In this document: positions 27,446 to 36,687 of the stretch, piece by piece
Layout: each line of letters starts with the position of its first letter
Numbering within the stretch: position 1 is the stretch's first letter
Assembly (NCBI RefSeq): GCF_000717275.1
Contig: NZ_JNYV01000008.1
Coordinates: forward strand, 124,001 to 188,000
Reading direction: 5' to 3'
Length of the DNA: 64,000 nucleotides
From: Kitasatospora arboriphila
Lineage (GTDB): Bacteria > Actinomycetota > Actinomycetes > Mycobacteriales > Mycobacteriaceae
Notes under the pieces: generated by a model
What the model saw: only the letters and a program-made list of their open reading frames with translations
The model's database searches: none
Told to the model about the DNA's origin: nothing
Program-made: the position numbers and the translations under genes

Positions 27446-28615
27446 TCAACGCTTTCCACGCGGAAGTCCGAGACCCGCGGTCGCGATCATCTCCCGCATC
27501 ACCTCGTTCACGCCGCCACCGAAGGTGATGACGACGTTGCGCTTGGACTGCACGTCGAACCACTCGGCGAGTTCGGCGGTCGCGGGCTCCGAGAAGTCGC
27601 CGTGCCGGCCGAGCACTTCGTCGATCAAGCGGTGGACCCGCTGGAGTCGTTCGGTGGCAAAGACTTTGGTGGCTGCGGCGTCGGCCATGGAGATCGAGTC
27701 ACCGCCGGAGGCGACCTGCCAGTTGAGCAGTTCGTTGATCCGGTAGTAGGCGTGGAGCTCGGCCAACGCCCGCTTGACGTCGGTGTGTTTGCCGGGAACC
27801 GTGCCATCGGGCCCTGGCCGACCGGCCCAGTCGGTGATGCGGGCCAGCAGACCGTCGAGCCGTCCGGCCGGCCCCAGCATGACCCGTTCGTGGTTCAGCT
27901 GAGTGGTGATCAGTCGCCAGCCGCCGTTCACCTCGCCGACCACCATGCTCGCGGGTGCGCGCACATCGGAGTAGTACGTGGCGTTCACGTGGTGGGCGTG
28001 GTCGGCGGTGATGATCGGGGTCCAGCTGTAGCCGGGATCCTTGGTGTCGACGATGATCATCGAGATGCCCTTGTGTTTGGGAGCATCTTTGTCGGTCCGG
28101 CATGCCAGCCACACGTAGTCGGCGTCGTGCCCGCCGGTGGTGAAGATCTTCTGGCCGTTGATGACGTACTCGTCACCTTGCAGTACCGCTGTGGTCTTGA
28201 GCGACGCCAGGTCGGTACCGGCGTCGGGTTCGGTGTAGCCGATGGCGAAGTGCACCTCACCGGCCAGGATGTCGGGGAGAAAACGTTGCTTCTGCTCGTC
28301 GGTCCCGTACACCTGCAGCGTCGGACCGACGGTCTGCAAGGTGACCGCAGGCAACGGCACGTCCGCCCGAGCGGCCTCGTTGACGAAGATCTGTTGTTCG
28401 ATCTGACCGAAGCCCCTGCCGCCGTACTCCTTTGGCCAGCCGACGCCGAGCCACCCGTCTTTGCCCATCTGCCGGATCACCTTGCGGTAGGTGGGTCCGT
28501 GCCGTTCGGTGAGCATGGTGACCGCATCCTCGGGCGGAATGAGGTTCGAGAAGTACTCGCGCAGTTCCATCTTCAGCGCGCGCTGCTCGGGGGTGAGATC
28601 GATGAACATTGTCAC
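27446..28615 (-). CDS. chsE2: Acyl-CoA dehydrogenase ChsE2 (FadE29)
   Basis: A 389-residue acyl-CoA dehydrogenase with the FAD-binding G-Y-T-E-P-D-A-G-T-D-L and the C-terminal T-F-G-G-G-V-N-E-V-M-R-E-M-I-A. In relatives it forms an alpha2beta2 heterotetramer with ChsE1, desaturating the last three-carbon cholesterol side chain. The first codon is GTG at 28615, overlapping the chsE1 stop (GTGA); ATG two codons later is an alternative. Confidence 0.91.
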   Translation of the reverse strand: MTMFIDLTPEQRALKMELREYFSNLIPPEDAVTMLTERHGPTYRKVIRQMGKDGWLGVGWPKEYGGRGFGQIEQQIFVNEAARADVPLPAVTLQTVGPTLQVYGTDEQKQRFLPDILAGEVHFAIGYTEPDAGTDLASLKTTAVLQGDEYVINGQKIFTTGGHDADYVWLACRTDKDAPKHKGISMIIVDTKDPGYSWTPIITADHAHHVNATYYSDVRAPASMVVGEVNGGWRLITTQLNHERVMLGPAGRLDGLLARITDWAGRPGPDGTVPGKHTDVKRALAELHAYYRINELLNWQVASGGDSISMADAAATKVFATERLQRVHRLIDEVLGRHGDFSEPATAELAEWFDVQSKRNVVITFGGGVNEVMREMIATAGLGLPRGKR

Positions 28616-29670
28616 GCTCCTGCCTCGACCTGCTCGGCGAGTGCGTCGAGTCGGTCGGTGGGCCCACCGACCAGGCGGGCAAGGTCTTTGGCCAGGGAAA
28701 AGTAGCGGTGCAACGGGTAGGTCAGGTCGACACCGACACCGCCGTGCAGATGGATCATGGTGCGCATGGCTGCCGGGATCTCCTGTGCCAGCCAGTATCC
28801 GGACAGGGCCAGGTCCGTTCCGGCGTCGAGACCTTCACTCAGACGCCATCCCGCCGACGTGGTGGCCAGGGTCATCGATCGGGCCACCACATAGATGTCC
28901 GCGAGCTGTTGCTGAACGGCCTGGAACGTCCCGATCGGCTTCTCGAACTGAATGCGCTCGGACACGTGGGTGGCGGTCAGCTTCATCGCGCCGGCTATCA
29001 GCCCGTCCGCATAGGCCGCGATTCCCAGGGCGTGATGCTGAGTGAGCCACACCGGGTCGCCAGCGATCATGATGTCGGCCGGCACATCCGAGAACTCGAC
29101 CGTGTACTCACCCCAGCCCGACGACGACGTGGTGCGGTTGATTTTCACGCCGTCGTCCCCGGGTGACACGACCACAACGCCCGCGTCTGCGGCGACGAGG
29201 AGTGCGGTGGCGCCTTCGGCGTGCAGCACACCGGTCTTGACGCCCGAGAGCTTGCCGCCAGAAACGGCGGTGTGCGGGGTGGAGGTCATCGGGGCGCCGG
29301 GTTCGTTGATCGCGGCTGCGAGCCAGCCGCCCGCCTGCACCTTGGCGCCGAGGTCCGCCGCGACGTCGGGCGCACGTTGCACCAGTGGCGCCAGTCCGGA
29401 CAGCAACGTTCCGATCGCGGGAGATATCGCGGCAGCGCGGCCGAGCGCGGTCGGTACCGGGGTCAGTCCCCCGACTGCGACGGCGTCACCGCCCTGCGCC
29501 TCGGGTAGCGGCAGGGCCAGGAGTCCGGAGTCGGCGAGGGCCGACCACAACGAACCCTCGAAGCCGCCGGTGTCGGACAGTGAGGCGTCCCACACCGACT
29601 CGTGCCTTTCCAGCACGGAGGCGATGACATCGCTCACAGTCTGGGCTGTCGAATCGAGCGTGAAGTCCAC
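28612..29670 (-). CDS. chsE1: Acyl-CoA dehydrogenase ChsE1 (FadE28)
   Basis: A 352-residue acyl-CoA-dehydrogenase partner subunit, shorter than usual and with a divergent middle domain, as typical for the FadE28 half of the heterotetramer. The C-terminal H-L-H-G-G-V-G-V-D-L-T-Y-P-L-H-R-Y-F stretch is characteristic. GTG 29670 has AGAGG at a good distance. It heads the chsE1-chsE2-chsH2-chsH1-ltp2-fadD unit and has an exact KstR box 24 bp upstream. Confidence 0.91.
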   Translation of the reverse strand: MDFTLDSTAQTVSDVIASVLERHESVWDASLSDTGGFEGSLWSALADSGLLALPLPEAQGGDAVAVGGLTPVPTALGRAAAISPAIGTLLSGLAPLVQRAPDVAADLGAKVQAGGWLAAAINEPGAPMTSTPHTAVSGGKLSGVKTGVLHAEGATALLVAADAGVVVVSPGDDGVKINRTTSSSGWGEYTVEFSDVPADIMIAGDPVWLTQHHALGIAAYADGLIAGAMKLTATHVSERIQFEKPIGTFQAVQQQLADIYVVARSMTLATTSAGWRLSEGLDAGTDLALSGYWLAQEIPAAMRTMIHLHGGVGVDLTYPLHRYFSLAKDLARLVGGPTDRLDALAEQVEAGA

Positions 29671-29693
29671 CGTTTTGCACCTCTTCAGTGAAT

Positions 29694-29707
29694 TAGAACC
29701 TGTTCTA
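29694..29707. promoter_or_regulatory. KstR box upstream of chsE1
   Basis: TAGAACCTGTTCTA matches the consensus exactly and is itself a near-perfect dyad, 24 bp before the chsE1 start. Confidence 0.85.
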
Positions 29708-29763
29708 GTTGTATCAGAGTCGGGCGCGCGTCAGCTACGTGTTGTCGACACCCGGTCCGGCCC

Positions 29764-31968
29764 TCAGCGCGGCAGTCCCAGCAGGCGTTCGGCGGCCGCG
29801 GTCGCAAGGATCTGTGTGGTGCCGCCTGCGATCGACAGGCACCGGTTGAGCAGGAACTCGTCGGCCATCTCCGAGTACTCCAGACCGTCCAGCCCCCGCA
29901 GTCGCTGACCGAACTCCGGCACCGCCTGCCGGTGCCGGACACCGATCAGCTTGCGCACGCTCGAGGCGGCTCCCGGGTCGGTGCCGTTGATCGACCCGAG
30001 GACCGCGCGTAGATCGAGAACCTGCCCGAGTTGGGCCTGCACGATCAGTTCGCCCAGTTCGGCACTCTCGACAGCGTCGAGCGGGCGCCCCTCGATCTGC
30101 GCGAGCAGCGCCTCCATCTCCTTGCCGAGGGCCGAACCGCCCATCGCAACCCGCTCGTTGGCGAGCGTGGTGCGGGCCAGCCGCCATCCGTTGTTCAGTT
30201 CGCCGACCACACAGTCGTCGGGCACGAACACGTCGTCGAGGAACACCTCGTTGAACAGCGCTCGCCCGGTGATCTCTCGGAGCGGTCGGGTCTCGATGCC
30301 CTCGGACTTCATGTCGACGAGAAAGTAGGTGATGCCTCTGTGTTTTGGCGCATCGGGGTCGGTACGTGCCAGGCAGATGGCCCAGTCGGCGGTGTGTGCG
30401 TGGGAGGTCCAGACCTTCTGTCCCTGAAGTTTCCAGCCACCGTCGACCTTGGTGGCCTTCGTGCGCAGAGCTGCGAGGTCCGAACCCGCGCCGGGCTCGG
30501 AGAACAACTGGCACCAGACGATCTCGCCGTCGAGGGTGGCGCGGACGAATCGCTCACGCTGCTCGTCGGTGCCGTACTGGAGGATGGTCGGGATCGCCCA
30601 TCCCGCAATCACGAGGTCTGGGCGGCGAACGCCGGCGCGGTCGAGTTCTTGATCGATCAGCACCTGCTGTGCCGGTTCTGCGGCCAGTCCATACGGCTCC
30701 GGCCAATGCGGCGTGAGGTACCCCGATTCGGCAAGCGCATGCCGCTGGTCGTCGGAGGCAGCGATGGAGTCGACGTCGGCGCGGACCTGCGCCCGGCGTT
30801 TCTCGGCATCACCGAGGTCCAGCCGGTGCACCCGGCGGACACCTTGCCGATTCAACTCGGCCACCCGCGCGCGCCAGGTGGCCGCGCCACCCAGCTGCGC
30901 CTGCCACGCCAGAGCCCTGCGCAGGTACAGATGCGCGTCGTGCTCGAAGGTGAACCCGATGCCACCGAGGATCTGGATGCAGTCCTTGGCGTTGCCGACG
31001 GTGAGATCGGCAACCGTCGCCGCGGCCACGGCCGCACTGATCTCCACCTGCTGTGCGGCGTTCGTCCGCTCGCTGCCCTCGGCTTCGGTGAGGTCGTCGA
31101 TCGCCCCGGCCAGATCCCAGGCGGCCGCACTGACCTGCTCGCTGCGGCAGAGCATCTCGGCACAGATGTGTTTGACCGCCTGAAAGCTGCCGATCGGTGC
31201 GCCGAACTGCTCGCGCACCTTGGCGTACTCGACCGCGGTGTCGAGAGTCCAACGTGCGACGCCTGAGGCCTGGGCGGCGATGGCTGCGATGAGGGTCGCG
31301 CGCACATACGTGTCCGAGAGGTGGAGCACGTCGTGCGTGGGGATCACCACCTCGTCCAATCGCACCTTCGCCAGCTCCATCGAGAAGTCCAGCGCGTCAA
31401 CCGAATCGGCAAAGATGCCCTCGGTTCCTGGTTCGAGCAGCACCCAGCGGTGACTTCCCGCGATGTCGATCGGCGCCAGCAAGGCCGACCCGGGGACGTA
31501 TCCGGCGACCAACCCGAGCTCGCCGCTCGCCGACAGGACGCCGCGACGGGGTTCGTGGGCGGTGGGCGCCTGGCCGCCGGACAGCACCGACGTGGCCACC
31601 GCGACGCCCACCTCACCGGCGATGAGCTGCGCGAGTAACGCGTTCTCGTTTGGAGCCCCGGACACGGCCGACAACAGGGCACTGACGGCGGTCGCGGCGA
31701 CAGGTCCGGGCACCAGGTCGTAACCCGTCTGTTCGAGCATCACGGCGAGGTCGGCGAACTGGGCATCCATACCGCCGCAGTGCTCGGGGACTGCAGCGCC
31801 GAATACACCGAGCTCGGCCAAGTCCGGGAACAGCGCAGGCCAGGGTTCACCGGCGCTGTTTTCCTCGGCGTCGCCACGCCGGACCGAGGTGATGACCGAC
31901 ACCTTTTTGGACCATTGACCAATTGCGTCGGCGACGGCGGTATGTTCTGGGGTGGAAGCAATGGTCAC
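29764..31968 (-). CDS. chsE3: Double-length acyl-CoA dehydrogenase ChsE3 (FadE34)
   Basis: A 734-residue protein made of two acyl-CoA-dehydrogenase units in tandem. The N-terminal unit (about 1-375) ends with the typical I-Q-I-L-G-G-I-G-F-T-F-E-H. The C-terminal unit (about 380-734) has F-S-E-P-G-A-G-S-D-L-A and S-I-A-G-G-T-T-Q-I. FadE34 homologues act on the five-carbon steroid side chain and on bile-acid side chains. It is divergent from kstR, exactly as Rv3573c/Rv3574. The fusion is a family feature, not a frameshift artefact. Confidence 0.92.
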   Translation of the reverse strand: MTIASTPEHTAVADAIGQWSKKVSVITSVRRGDAEENSAGEPWPALFPDLAELGVFGAAVPEHCGGMDAQFADLAVMLEQTGYDLVPGPVAATAVSALLSAVSGAPNENALLAQLIAGEVGVAVATSVLSGGQAPTAHEPRRGVLSASGELGLVAGYVPGSALLAPIDIAGSHRWVLLEPGTEGIFADSVDALDFSMELAKVRLDEVVIPTHDVLHLSDTYVRATLIAAIAAQASGVARWTLDTAVEYAKVREQFGAPIGSFQAVKHICAEMLCRSEQVSAAAWDLAGAIDDLTEAEGSERTNAAQQVEISAAVAAATVADLTVGNAKDCIQILGGIGFTFEHDAHLYLRRALAWQAQLGGAATWRARVAELNRQGVRRVHRLDLGDAEKRRAQVRADVDSIAASDDQRHALAESGYLTPHWPEPYGLAAEPAQQVLIDQELDRAGVRRPDLVIAGWAIPTILQYGTDEQRERFVRATLDGEIVWCQLFSEPGAGSDLAALRTKATKVDGGWKLQGQKVWTSHAHTADWAICLARTDPDAPKHRGITYFLVDMKSEGIETRPLREITGRALFNEVFLDDVFVPDDCVVGELNNGWRLARTTLANERVAMGGSALGKEMEALLAQIEGRPLDAVESAELGELIVQAQLGQVLDLRAVLGSINGTDPGAASSVRKLIGVRHRQAVPEFGQRLRGLDGLEYSEMADEFLLNRCLSIAGGTTQILATAAAERLLGLPR

Positions 31969-32008
31969 GGAGATCGGATCCTGCCTGCTCGGGATTGTCG
32001 GTGCGTAG

Positions 32009-32022
32009 TAGAACCTGTTCTA
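32009..32022. promoter_or_regulatory. KstR box in the chsE3/kstR gap
   Basis: TAGAACCTGTTCTA, identical to the chsE1 box, lies 41 bp before chsE3 and 182 bp before kstR. It should control chsE3 and may autoregulate kstR. Confidence 0.85.
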
Positions 32023-32203
32023 ATATTGCACGTCCCAGGGGGCAGAATGAAGGGGCCCGTGTCGCAAAGTCGGAGAAGTCGCTTTTCCGGCATGAGCGAT
32101 TACCGTGTACATGGTCGGTTTCGACATCGCAAAGGTGTCGTTGCCAGATGACCTACATGACCGACCGACGCGAGAAGTCGACCTGAACGAAAGTGGGACC
32201 TCG

Positions 32204-32857
32204 ATGGCAAGCCCGATCCCGACCGGAACCCCGGCGAGTAATGCCGCCGTCGGCTCGGAGGTCGACCTCGGGTCGAATGCACAACGCGAGCGACGTCGAC
32301 GCATCCTCGACGCCACGCTGGCCCTGGCCTCCAAGGGCGGCTACGACGCCGTGCAGATGCGAGCTGTTGCCGACCGTGCCGATGTGGCCGTGGGAACTCT
32401 CTACCGCTACTTCCCCTCCAAGGTGCACCTGCTGGTGACCGCGCTCGCCCGCGAGTTCGAGGCAGTCGAGAGTCGCGCGGACAAGTCGCGCCTCCGTGGC
32501 ACCACGTCACTCGAACGCCTGCGGCACGTGCTCGACATGATCACCATGGCAATGCAGCGCGATCCATTGCTCACCGAGGCGATGACGCGGGCGTTCATGT
32601 TCGCGGACGCCTCGGCATCGGCCGAAGTCGACAAGGTCGCGAACATCATCGACCGCCTGCTGGCCAACGCGATGGTCGAAGGTGAGCCGACCGACCTGGA
32701 TCTGAAGATCGCCCGCGTGGTGTCCGACGTGTGGATGTCGAATCTGGTGCAGTGGCTGACGCGCCGCGCGTCCGCAACCGACGTCACCAACCGTCTGGAA
32801 CTCACCATCACGCTGCTGCTCGCCGGCCGCGATCAGGAACCCGAGATCAGGGACTGA
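32204..32857 (+). CDS. kstR: Cholesterol-catabolism repressor KstR (TetR family)
   Basis: A 217-residue TetR regulator. The helix-turn-helix segment V-Q-M-R-A-V-A-D-R-A-D-V-A-V-G-T-L-Y-R is essentially that of M. tuberculosis KstR, and the body retains R-D-P-L-L-T-E-A-M-T-R-A and W-L-T-R-R-A-S-A-T-D-V. KstR represses steroid genes and is released by a 3-oxo-steroid CoA ester. ATG 32204 gives a family-like length; 33 extra upstream codons would start next to the promoter. Its predicted boxes occur seven times in this window. Confidence 0.94.
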   Translation: MASPIPTGTPASNAAVGSEVDLGSNAQRERRRRILDATLALASKGGYDAVQMRAVADRADVAVGTLYRYFPSKVHLLVTALAREFEAVESRADKSRLRGTTSLERLRHVLDMITMAMQRDPLLTEAMTRAFMFADASASAEVDKVANIIDRLLANAMVEGEPTDLDLKIARVVSDVWMSNLVQWLTRRASATDVTNRLELTITLLLAGRDQEPEIRD

Positions 32858-32868
32858 CCCACAAACCC

Positions 32869-33126
32869 ACCGGGCCGATAATCCCCTTGACCGTGCCGAA
32901 AAGTCCGCTCACCGGGCCGATAATCCCGTTGACCGTGCCGAAAAGTCCGCTCACCGGGCCGATAATCCCGTTGACCGTGCCGAAAAATACCCATCGAGCG
33001 GGTCTTAGATCTCGTCGATCGTGTGCCGAAGCCCGCTCGATCCGAACAAGGGCACGATCAACGGCGGTATCGGCACGATCAACGGCAGTATGGGCCCGCT
33101 CAACGGCGGTATCGGCACGATGAAGG
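32869..33126. repeat. Inverted clusters of 21/42-bp tandem repeats between kstR and clpC
   Basis: From 32869 a 42-bp unit repeats almost perfectly three times (starts at 32869, 32911, 32953; the third is partial). Each unit consists of two diverged 21-bp halves. From 33051 a 21-bp unit repeats about 3.5 times (33051, 33072, 33093, 33114). The reverse complement of the second cluster's unit matches the first cluster's half-unit at about 20 of 24 positions, so the clusters form a long imperfect inverted repeat. The region lies between convergent genes. Frames through it would encode heptapeptide-like repeats (N-G-x-I-G-x-V) but have no ribosome site. Confidence 0.85.
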
Positions 33127-33148
33127 GTTGGCTGCCGCGTACGAGCAA

Positions 33149-33188
33149 CAAAAGGGGCGCAACCACTTTCGTGGTTGCGCCCCTTTTG
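33149..33188. terminator. Strong bidirectional terminator behind clpC
   Basis: A perfect 18-bp stem (33149-33166 with 33171-33188) with loop TTTC. The A-run on one arm and T-run on the other make it rho-independent-like in both directions. It lies 10 bp after the clpC stop and also closes the kstR side. Confidence 0.9.
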
Positions 33189-33198
33189 GCTGTCGTGA

Positions 33199-35739
33199 CT
33201 AGCTGTCGGTGGACTCACCGGTCTTGGCGAGCTCGACCGGGGTGTCCGGCAGAGCGATCGGCTTCTTCGATCCGACGAAGGTGAACTTGGCGTCTTCGCC
33301 TTCGCCTTCGCCGTCCCAGTTCTCCACGTCGACCAGGACGATCTCGCCGGCACCGATCTCGTTGAACAGGATCTTCTCCGAGAGCTGGTCCTCGATCTCG
33401 CGCTGGATCGTGCGACGCAGCGGACGGGCACCCAGCACGGGATCGAATCCACGCTTGGCGAGCAGGCTCTTGGCCTTCTCGGTCAGCTCCAGTGCCATGT
33501 CCTTGTTCCGCAGCTGGGTTTCCACGCGGGCGATCATCAGGTCGACCATCTTGATGATCTCGTCGCGGGTGAGCTGGTGGAACACGATGACGTCGTCGAT
33601 ACGGTTGAGGAACTCAGGCCGGAAGTGCTTCTTGAGCTCGTCGTTGACCTTCTGCTTCATCCGCTCGTAGTTCGAGCCTTCCGCATTCGACTGCGAGAAG
33701 CCCAGACCCACGGCCTTGGAGATGTCGCCGGTACCGAGGTTCGAGGTGAAGATCAGCACGGTGTTCTTGAAGTCGACCGTACGACCCTGACCGTCGGTGA
33801 GGCGGCCGTCCTCGAGGACCTGCAGGAGCGTGTTGTAGATCTCCTGGTGAGCCTTCTCGATCTCGTCGAACAGCACAACCGAGAACGGCTTGCGGCGCAC
33901 CTTCTCGGTGAGCTGGCCGCCCTCTTCGTAGCCGACGTAACCGGGGGGAGCACCGAAGAGCCGCGACGCGGTGAAGCGGTCGTGGAACTCGCCCATGTCG
34001 ATCTGGATGAGCGCGTCGTCTTCGCCGAACAGGAAGTTGGCCAGCGCCTTGGACAGCTCGGTCTTACCGACACCGGACGGGCCGGCGAAGATGAACGAAC
34101 CGGACGGGCGCTTGGGGTCCTTCAGACCGGCGCGGGTACGCCGGATCGCCTTGGACACCGCCTTGACCGCCTCGGTCTGGCCGATGATCCGCTTGTGCAG
34201 CTCATCTTCCATCCGCAGCAGACGGGTGGTCTCTTCCTCGGTCAGCTTGAACACGGGGATGCCGGTCCAGTTGCCGAGAACCTCGGCGATCTCGTTGTCA
34301 TCGACCTCGGCAACGATGTCCATGTCGCCACTGCGCCACTGCTTTTCACGCTCGGCGCGCTCGGTGACGAGCTGCTTCTCCTTGTCGCGCAGACTTGCCG
34401 CCTTCTCGAAGTCCTGCGCATCGATCGCAGATTCCTTCTCCTTGCGGGCGTCGGCGATCCTGTCGTCGAAGTCGCGCAGGTCTGGCGGTGCGGTCATCCG
34501 GCGGATGCGCATCCGGGCGCCGGCCTCGTCGATCAGGTCGATCGCCTTGTCCGGCAGGAAGCGGTCGTTGATGTACCGGTCGGCCAGGGTGGCGGCGGCG
34601 ACTAACGCACCGTCGGTGATCGAGACGCGGTGGTGCGACTCGTAGCGGTCACGCAGACCCTTGAGGATCTGGATGGTGTGCTCCACGCTGGGCTCGCCGA
34701 CCTGCACCGGCTGGAAGCGGCGTTCGAGGGCGGCATCCTTCTCGATGTACTTGCGGTACTCGTCGAGGGTGGTGGCACCGATCGTCTGCAGCTCACCGCG
34801 AGCCAGCTTGGGCTTGAGGATGCTGGCCGCGTCGATGGCACCTTCGGCGGCGCCCGCGCCGACGAGCGTGTGCAGCTCGTCGATGAACAGGATGATGTCG
34901 CCGCGGGTGTTGATCTCCTTGAGGACCTTCTTCAGTCGCTCTTCGAAGTCACCGCGGTACCGGCTGCCGGCAACCAGCGACCCGAGGTCGAGGGTGTAGA
35001 GCTGCTTGTCCTTGAGGGTCTCGGGGACGTTGCCGTTGACGATGGCCTGTGCCAGGCCCTCGACGACGGCGGTCTTACCGACACCGGGCTCGCCGATGAG
35101 CACCGGGTTGTTCTTGGTGCGGCGGCTGAGCACCTGCATCACGCGCTCGATTTCCTTCTCGCGCCCGATCACCGGGTCGAGTTTGGCCTCGGCGGCAGCG
35201 GCGGTCAGGTTGCGGCCGAACTGGTCGAGCACCAGGGAGGTGGACGGTGTGCCCGCCTCGGTGCTGCGGCCACCGGTGCCCGCTTCCTGCGGCTCCTTGC
35301 CCTGGTAGCCCGACAGCAGCTGGATGACCTGCTGACGGACCCTGTTGAGGTCGGCGCCGAGCTTGACCAGAACCTGGGCGGCAACGCCTTCACCCTCGCG
35401 GATGAGGCCGAGCAGGATGTGCTCGGTGCCGATGTAGTTGTGGCCGAGCTGCAGCGCTTCGCGCAGCGACAGCTCGAGGACCTTCTTGGCGCGCGGGGTG
35501 AAGGGGATGTGGCCCGAAGGAGCCTGCTGGCCCTGGCCGATTATCTCCTCGACCTGGCTGCGGACGCCTTCGAGGGAGATACCCAGCGACTCGAGCGACT
35601 TGGCGGCGACGCCTTCACCCTCGTGGATCAGACCCAGCAGGATGTGCTCGGTGCCGATGTAGTTGTGATTGAGCATCCGCGCTTCTTCTTGGGCCAGGAC
35701 GACAACCCGGCGAGCGCGGTCGGTGAACCGTTCGAACAT
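33199..35739 (-). CDS. clpC: ATP-dependent Clp protease ATP-binding subunit ClpC
   Basis: An 846-residue AAA+ unfoldase. Two Clp_N repeats occupy residues 1-145 ([12 protein letters not shown] occurs twice). NBD1 has Walker A G-E-P-G-V-G-K-T at 216-223, a UVR-type coiled coil is near 425-460, and NBD2 has Walker A G-P-S-G-V-G-K-T at 553-560. It feeds substrates to ClpP1P2 and is essential in mycobacteria. AAGGGAG precedes the ATG. Single-gene unit ending at a strong hairpin. Confidence 0.97.
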   Translation of the reverse strand: MFERFTDRARRVVVLAQEEARMLNHNYIGTEHILLGLIHEGEGVAAKSLESLGISLEGVRSQVEEIIGQGQQAPSGHIPFTPRAKKVLELSLREALQLGHNYIGTEHILLGLIREGEGVAAQVLVKLGADLNRVRQQVIQLLSGYQGKEPQEAGTGGRSTEAGTPSTSLVLDQFGRNLTAAAAEAKLDPVIGREKEIERVMQVLSRRTKNNPVLIGEPGVGKTAVVEGLAQAIVNGNVPETLKDKQLYTLDLGSLVAGSRYRGDFEERLKKVLKEINTRGDIILFIDELHTLVGAGAAEGAIDAASILKPKLARGELQTIGATTLDEYRKYIEKDAALERRFQPVQVGEPSVEHTIQILKGLRDRYESHHRVSITDGALVAAATLADRYINDRFLPDKAIDLIDEAGARMRIRRMTAPPDLRDFDDRIADARKEKESAIDAQDFEKAASLRDKEKQLVTERAEREKQWRSGDMDIVAEVDDNEIAEVLGNWTGIPVFKLTEEETTRLLRMEDELHKRIIGQTEAVKAVSKAIRRTRAGLKDPKRPSGSFIFAGPSGVGKTELSKALANFLFGEDDALIQIDMGEFHDRFTASRLFGAPPGYVGYEEGGQLTEKVRRKPFSVVLFDEIEKAHQEIYNTLLQVLEDGRLTDGQGRTVDFKNTVLIFTSNLGTGDISKAVGLGFSQSNAEGSNYERMKQKVNDELKKHFRPEFLNRIDDVIVFHQLTRDEIIKMVDLMIARVETQLRNKDMALELTEKAKSLLAKRGFDPVLGARPLRRTIQREIEDQLSEKILFNEIGAGEIVLVDVENWDGEGEGEDAKFTFVGSKKPIALPDTPVELAKTGESTDS

Positions 35740-36022
35740 TGTTCTCCCTTACGTTTCTATGGGTCGAGCTCGGCCTTCGGCTTCGTCTCCCAGTGTGTCT
35801 GGTCGACAGGCTCCGGTCTTCCCAGGGTTGGCAGTGTCGACGATGAACCGATAGCTCACCTGCAACAGCCTTGCTCCCACTGTAATGGCCGCAGGTCACC
35901 GGCACCGCAGATGTGTCGCCGAGCCCTCGGATGGCACCCCTTGATCGGGGGTCACAAATGGTCAACGTCCCAGCTTGCAAGGGTGTTTGCGCTGGGGATA
36001 CGCCGTCAGCGAACGCGTTCGC
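35740..36022. other. clpC upstream region without a gene
   Basis: This 283-bp gap carries the clpC promoter and leader. I find no convincing small gene. A ClgR-like dyad lies near its far end (35999-36012). Confidence 0.5.
35999..36012. promoter_or_regulatory. Possible ClgR site upstream of clpC
   Basis: Read on the minus strand, TCGCTGACGGCGTA fits the core WCGCYNANRGCGWW of the ClgR motif as I recall it for Corynebacterium. ClgR activates clp genes. The site is about 260 bp from the clpC start, rather far, so this is tentative. Confidence 0.35.
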
Positions 36023-36628
36023 TCATTCGATCGTGATGGCGCGAATCAGTCTACGGGCGACATCGAGCATCTCGACTCGGGCTTTCTCGGGCTCGGCAGA
36101 CCTCGCGACATACATCGCCGCCTCGTCCACTGCGCCGATCATCGCATGTGCGAGAGGCCGTACCGGTTGCGCCGGCGCAGTGCCATCGGCGATCGCCTGT
36201 TCGATCAGCGACTCGATCAGTCCCATCGCGTAGCGGGCGCCTGCCTCACGCCACGCTTCCCAGCCGAGCACCACCGGGGCCTCGAGCAGGATGATCCGGT
36301 GCACCTCGGGGTCGGCGCACAATTCCAACCATTCCCGGACGCCCACCTCCATCGCCTCGAGTGGGCCATCGACCCCAGCCGCGACGACGGCCTCGGTGAC
36401 CTTGCCCATCACCTCTTCCTCCACCTGCTCGAAGACCGCGACGAACAATTCGTCCTTGTCTGCGAACTGGTGATAGAGCGCACCTCGGGTGACGCCGGCC
36501 TGGGCGACGATCGCCTGCGTGCCGACCCCGCTGAATCCGTGCTCGGCGAACAGGGTGCGCCCGGCAGCGATCAGCGCAGCCCGCGTCGCGGCGGTGCGCT
36601 CGGCTTGAGTACGACGATTCACTTCCAT
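36023..36628 (-). CDS. TetR-family regulator
   Basis: A 201-residue TetR protein with helix-turn-helix about residues 15-60 (V-G-T-Q-A-I-V-A-Q-A-G-V-T-R-G-A-L-Y-H-Q-F) and a TetR_C-type ligand domain. ATG 36628 is chosen because it gives the family length; a longer frame begins inside the divergent promoter. It is divergent from the alpha/beta hydrolase gene with a 59-bp gap holding repeated motifs, so it probably represses that gene and itself. Confidence 0.87.
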   Translation of the reverse strand: MEVNRRTQAERTAATRAALIAAGRTLFAEHGFSGVGTQAIVAQAGVTRGALYHQFADKDELFVAVFEQVEEEVMGKVTEAVVAAGVDGPLEAMEVGVREWLELCADPEVHRIILLEAPVVLGWEAWREAGARYAMGLIESLIEQAIADGTAPAQPVRPLAHAMIGAVDEAAMYVARSAEPEKARVEMLDVARRLIRAITIE

Positions 36629-36652
36629 GCAGCTTGTATGTAACTTCCATGC
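36621..36652. promoter_or_regulatory. Direct repeats in the TetR/hydrolase gap (likely operator)
   Basis: ACTTCCATGC occurs at 36621-36630 and again at 36643-36652, 22 bp apart (two helical turns), each followed by a similar GTA-rich stretch. A partial dyad CATRCA-N3-TGYATG overlaps the first copy. It is placed to control both divergent promoters. Confidence 0.5.
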
Positions 36653-36687
36653 TAGGTGTACGTAAATAGCCACAGAAGGGTACCGCC

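Noticed and set aside
29764..31968. Two acyl-CoA dehydrogenase units read as a fusion error
   Set aside because: Double-length FadE34 proteins are a known family form, and the frame is clean throughout.
32731..33123. Coding frame with heptapeptide-type repeats
   Set aside because: It begins inside kstR in another frame, has no ribosome site, and both strands are open only because 21 and 42 are multiples of three.
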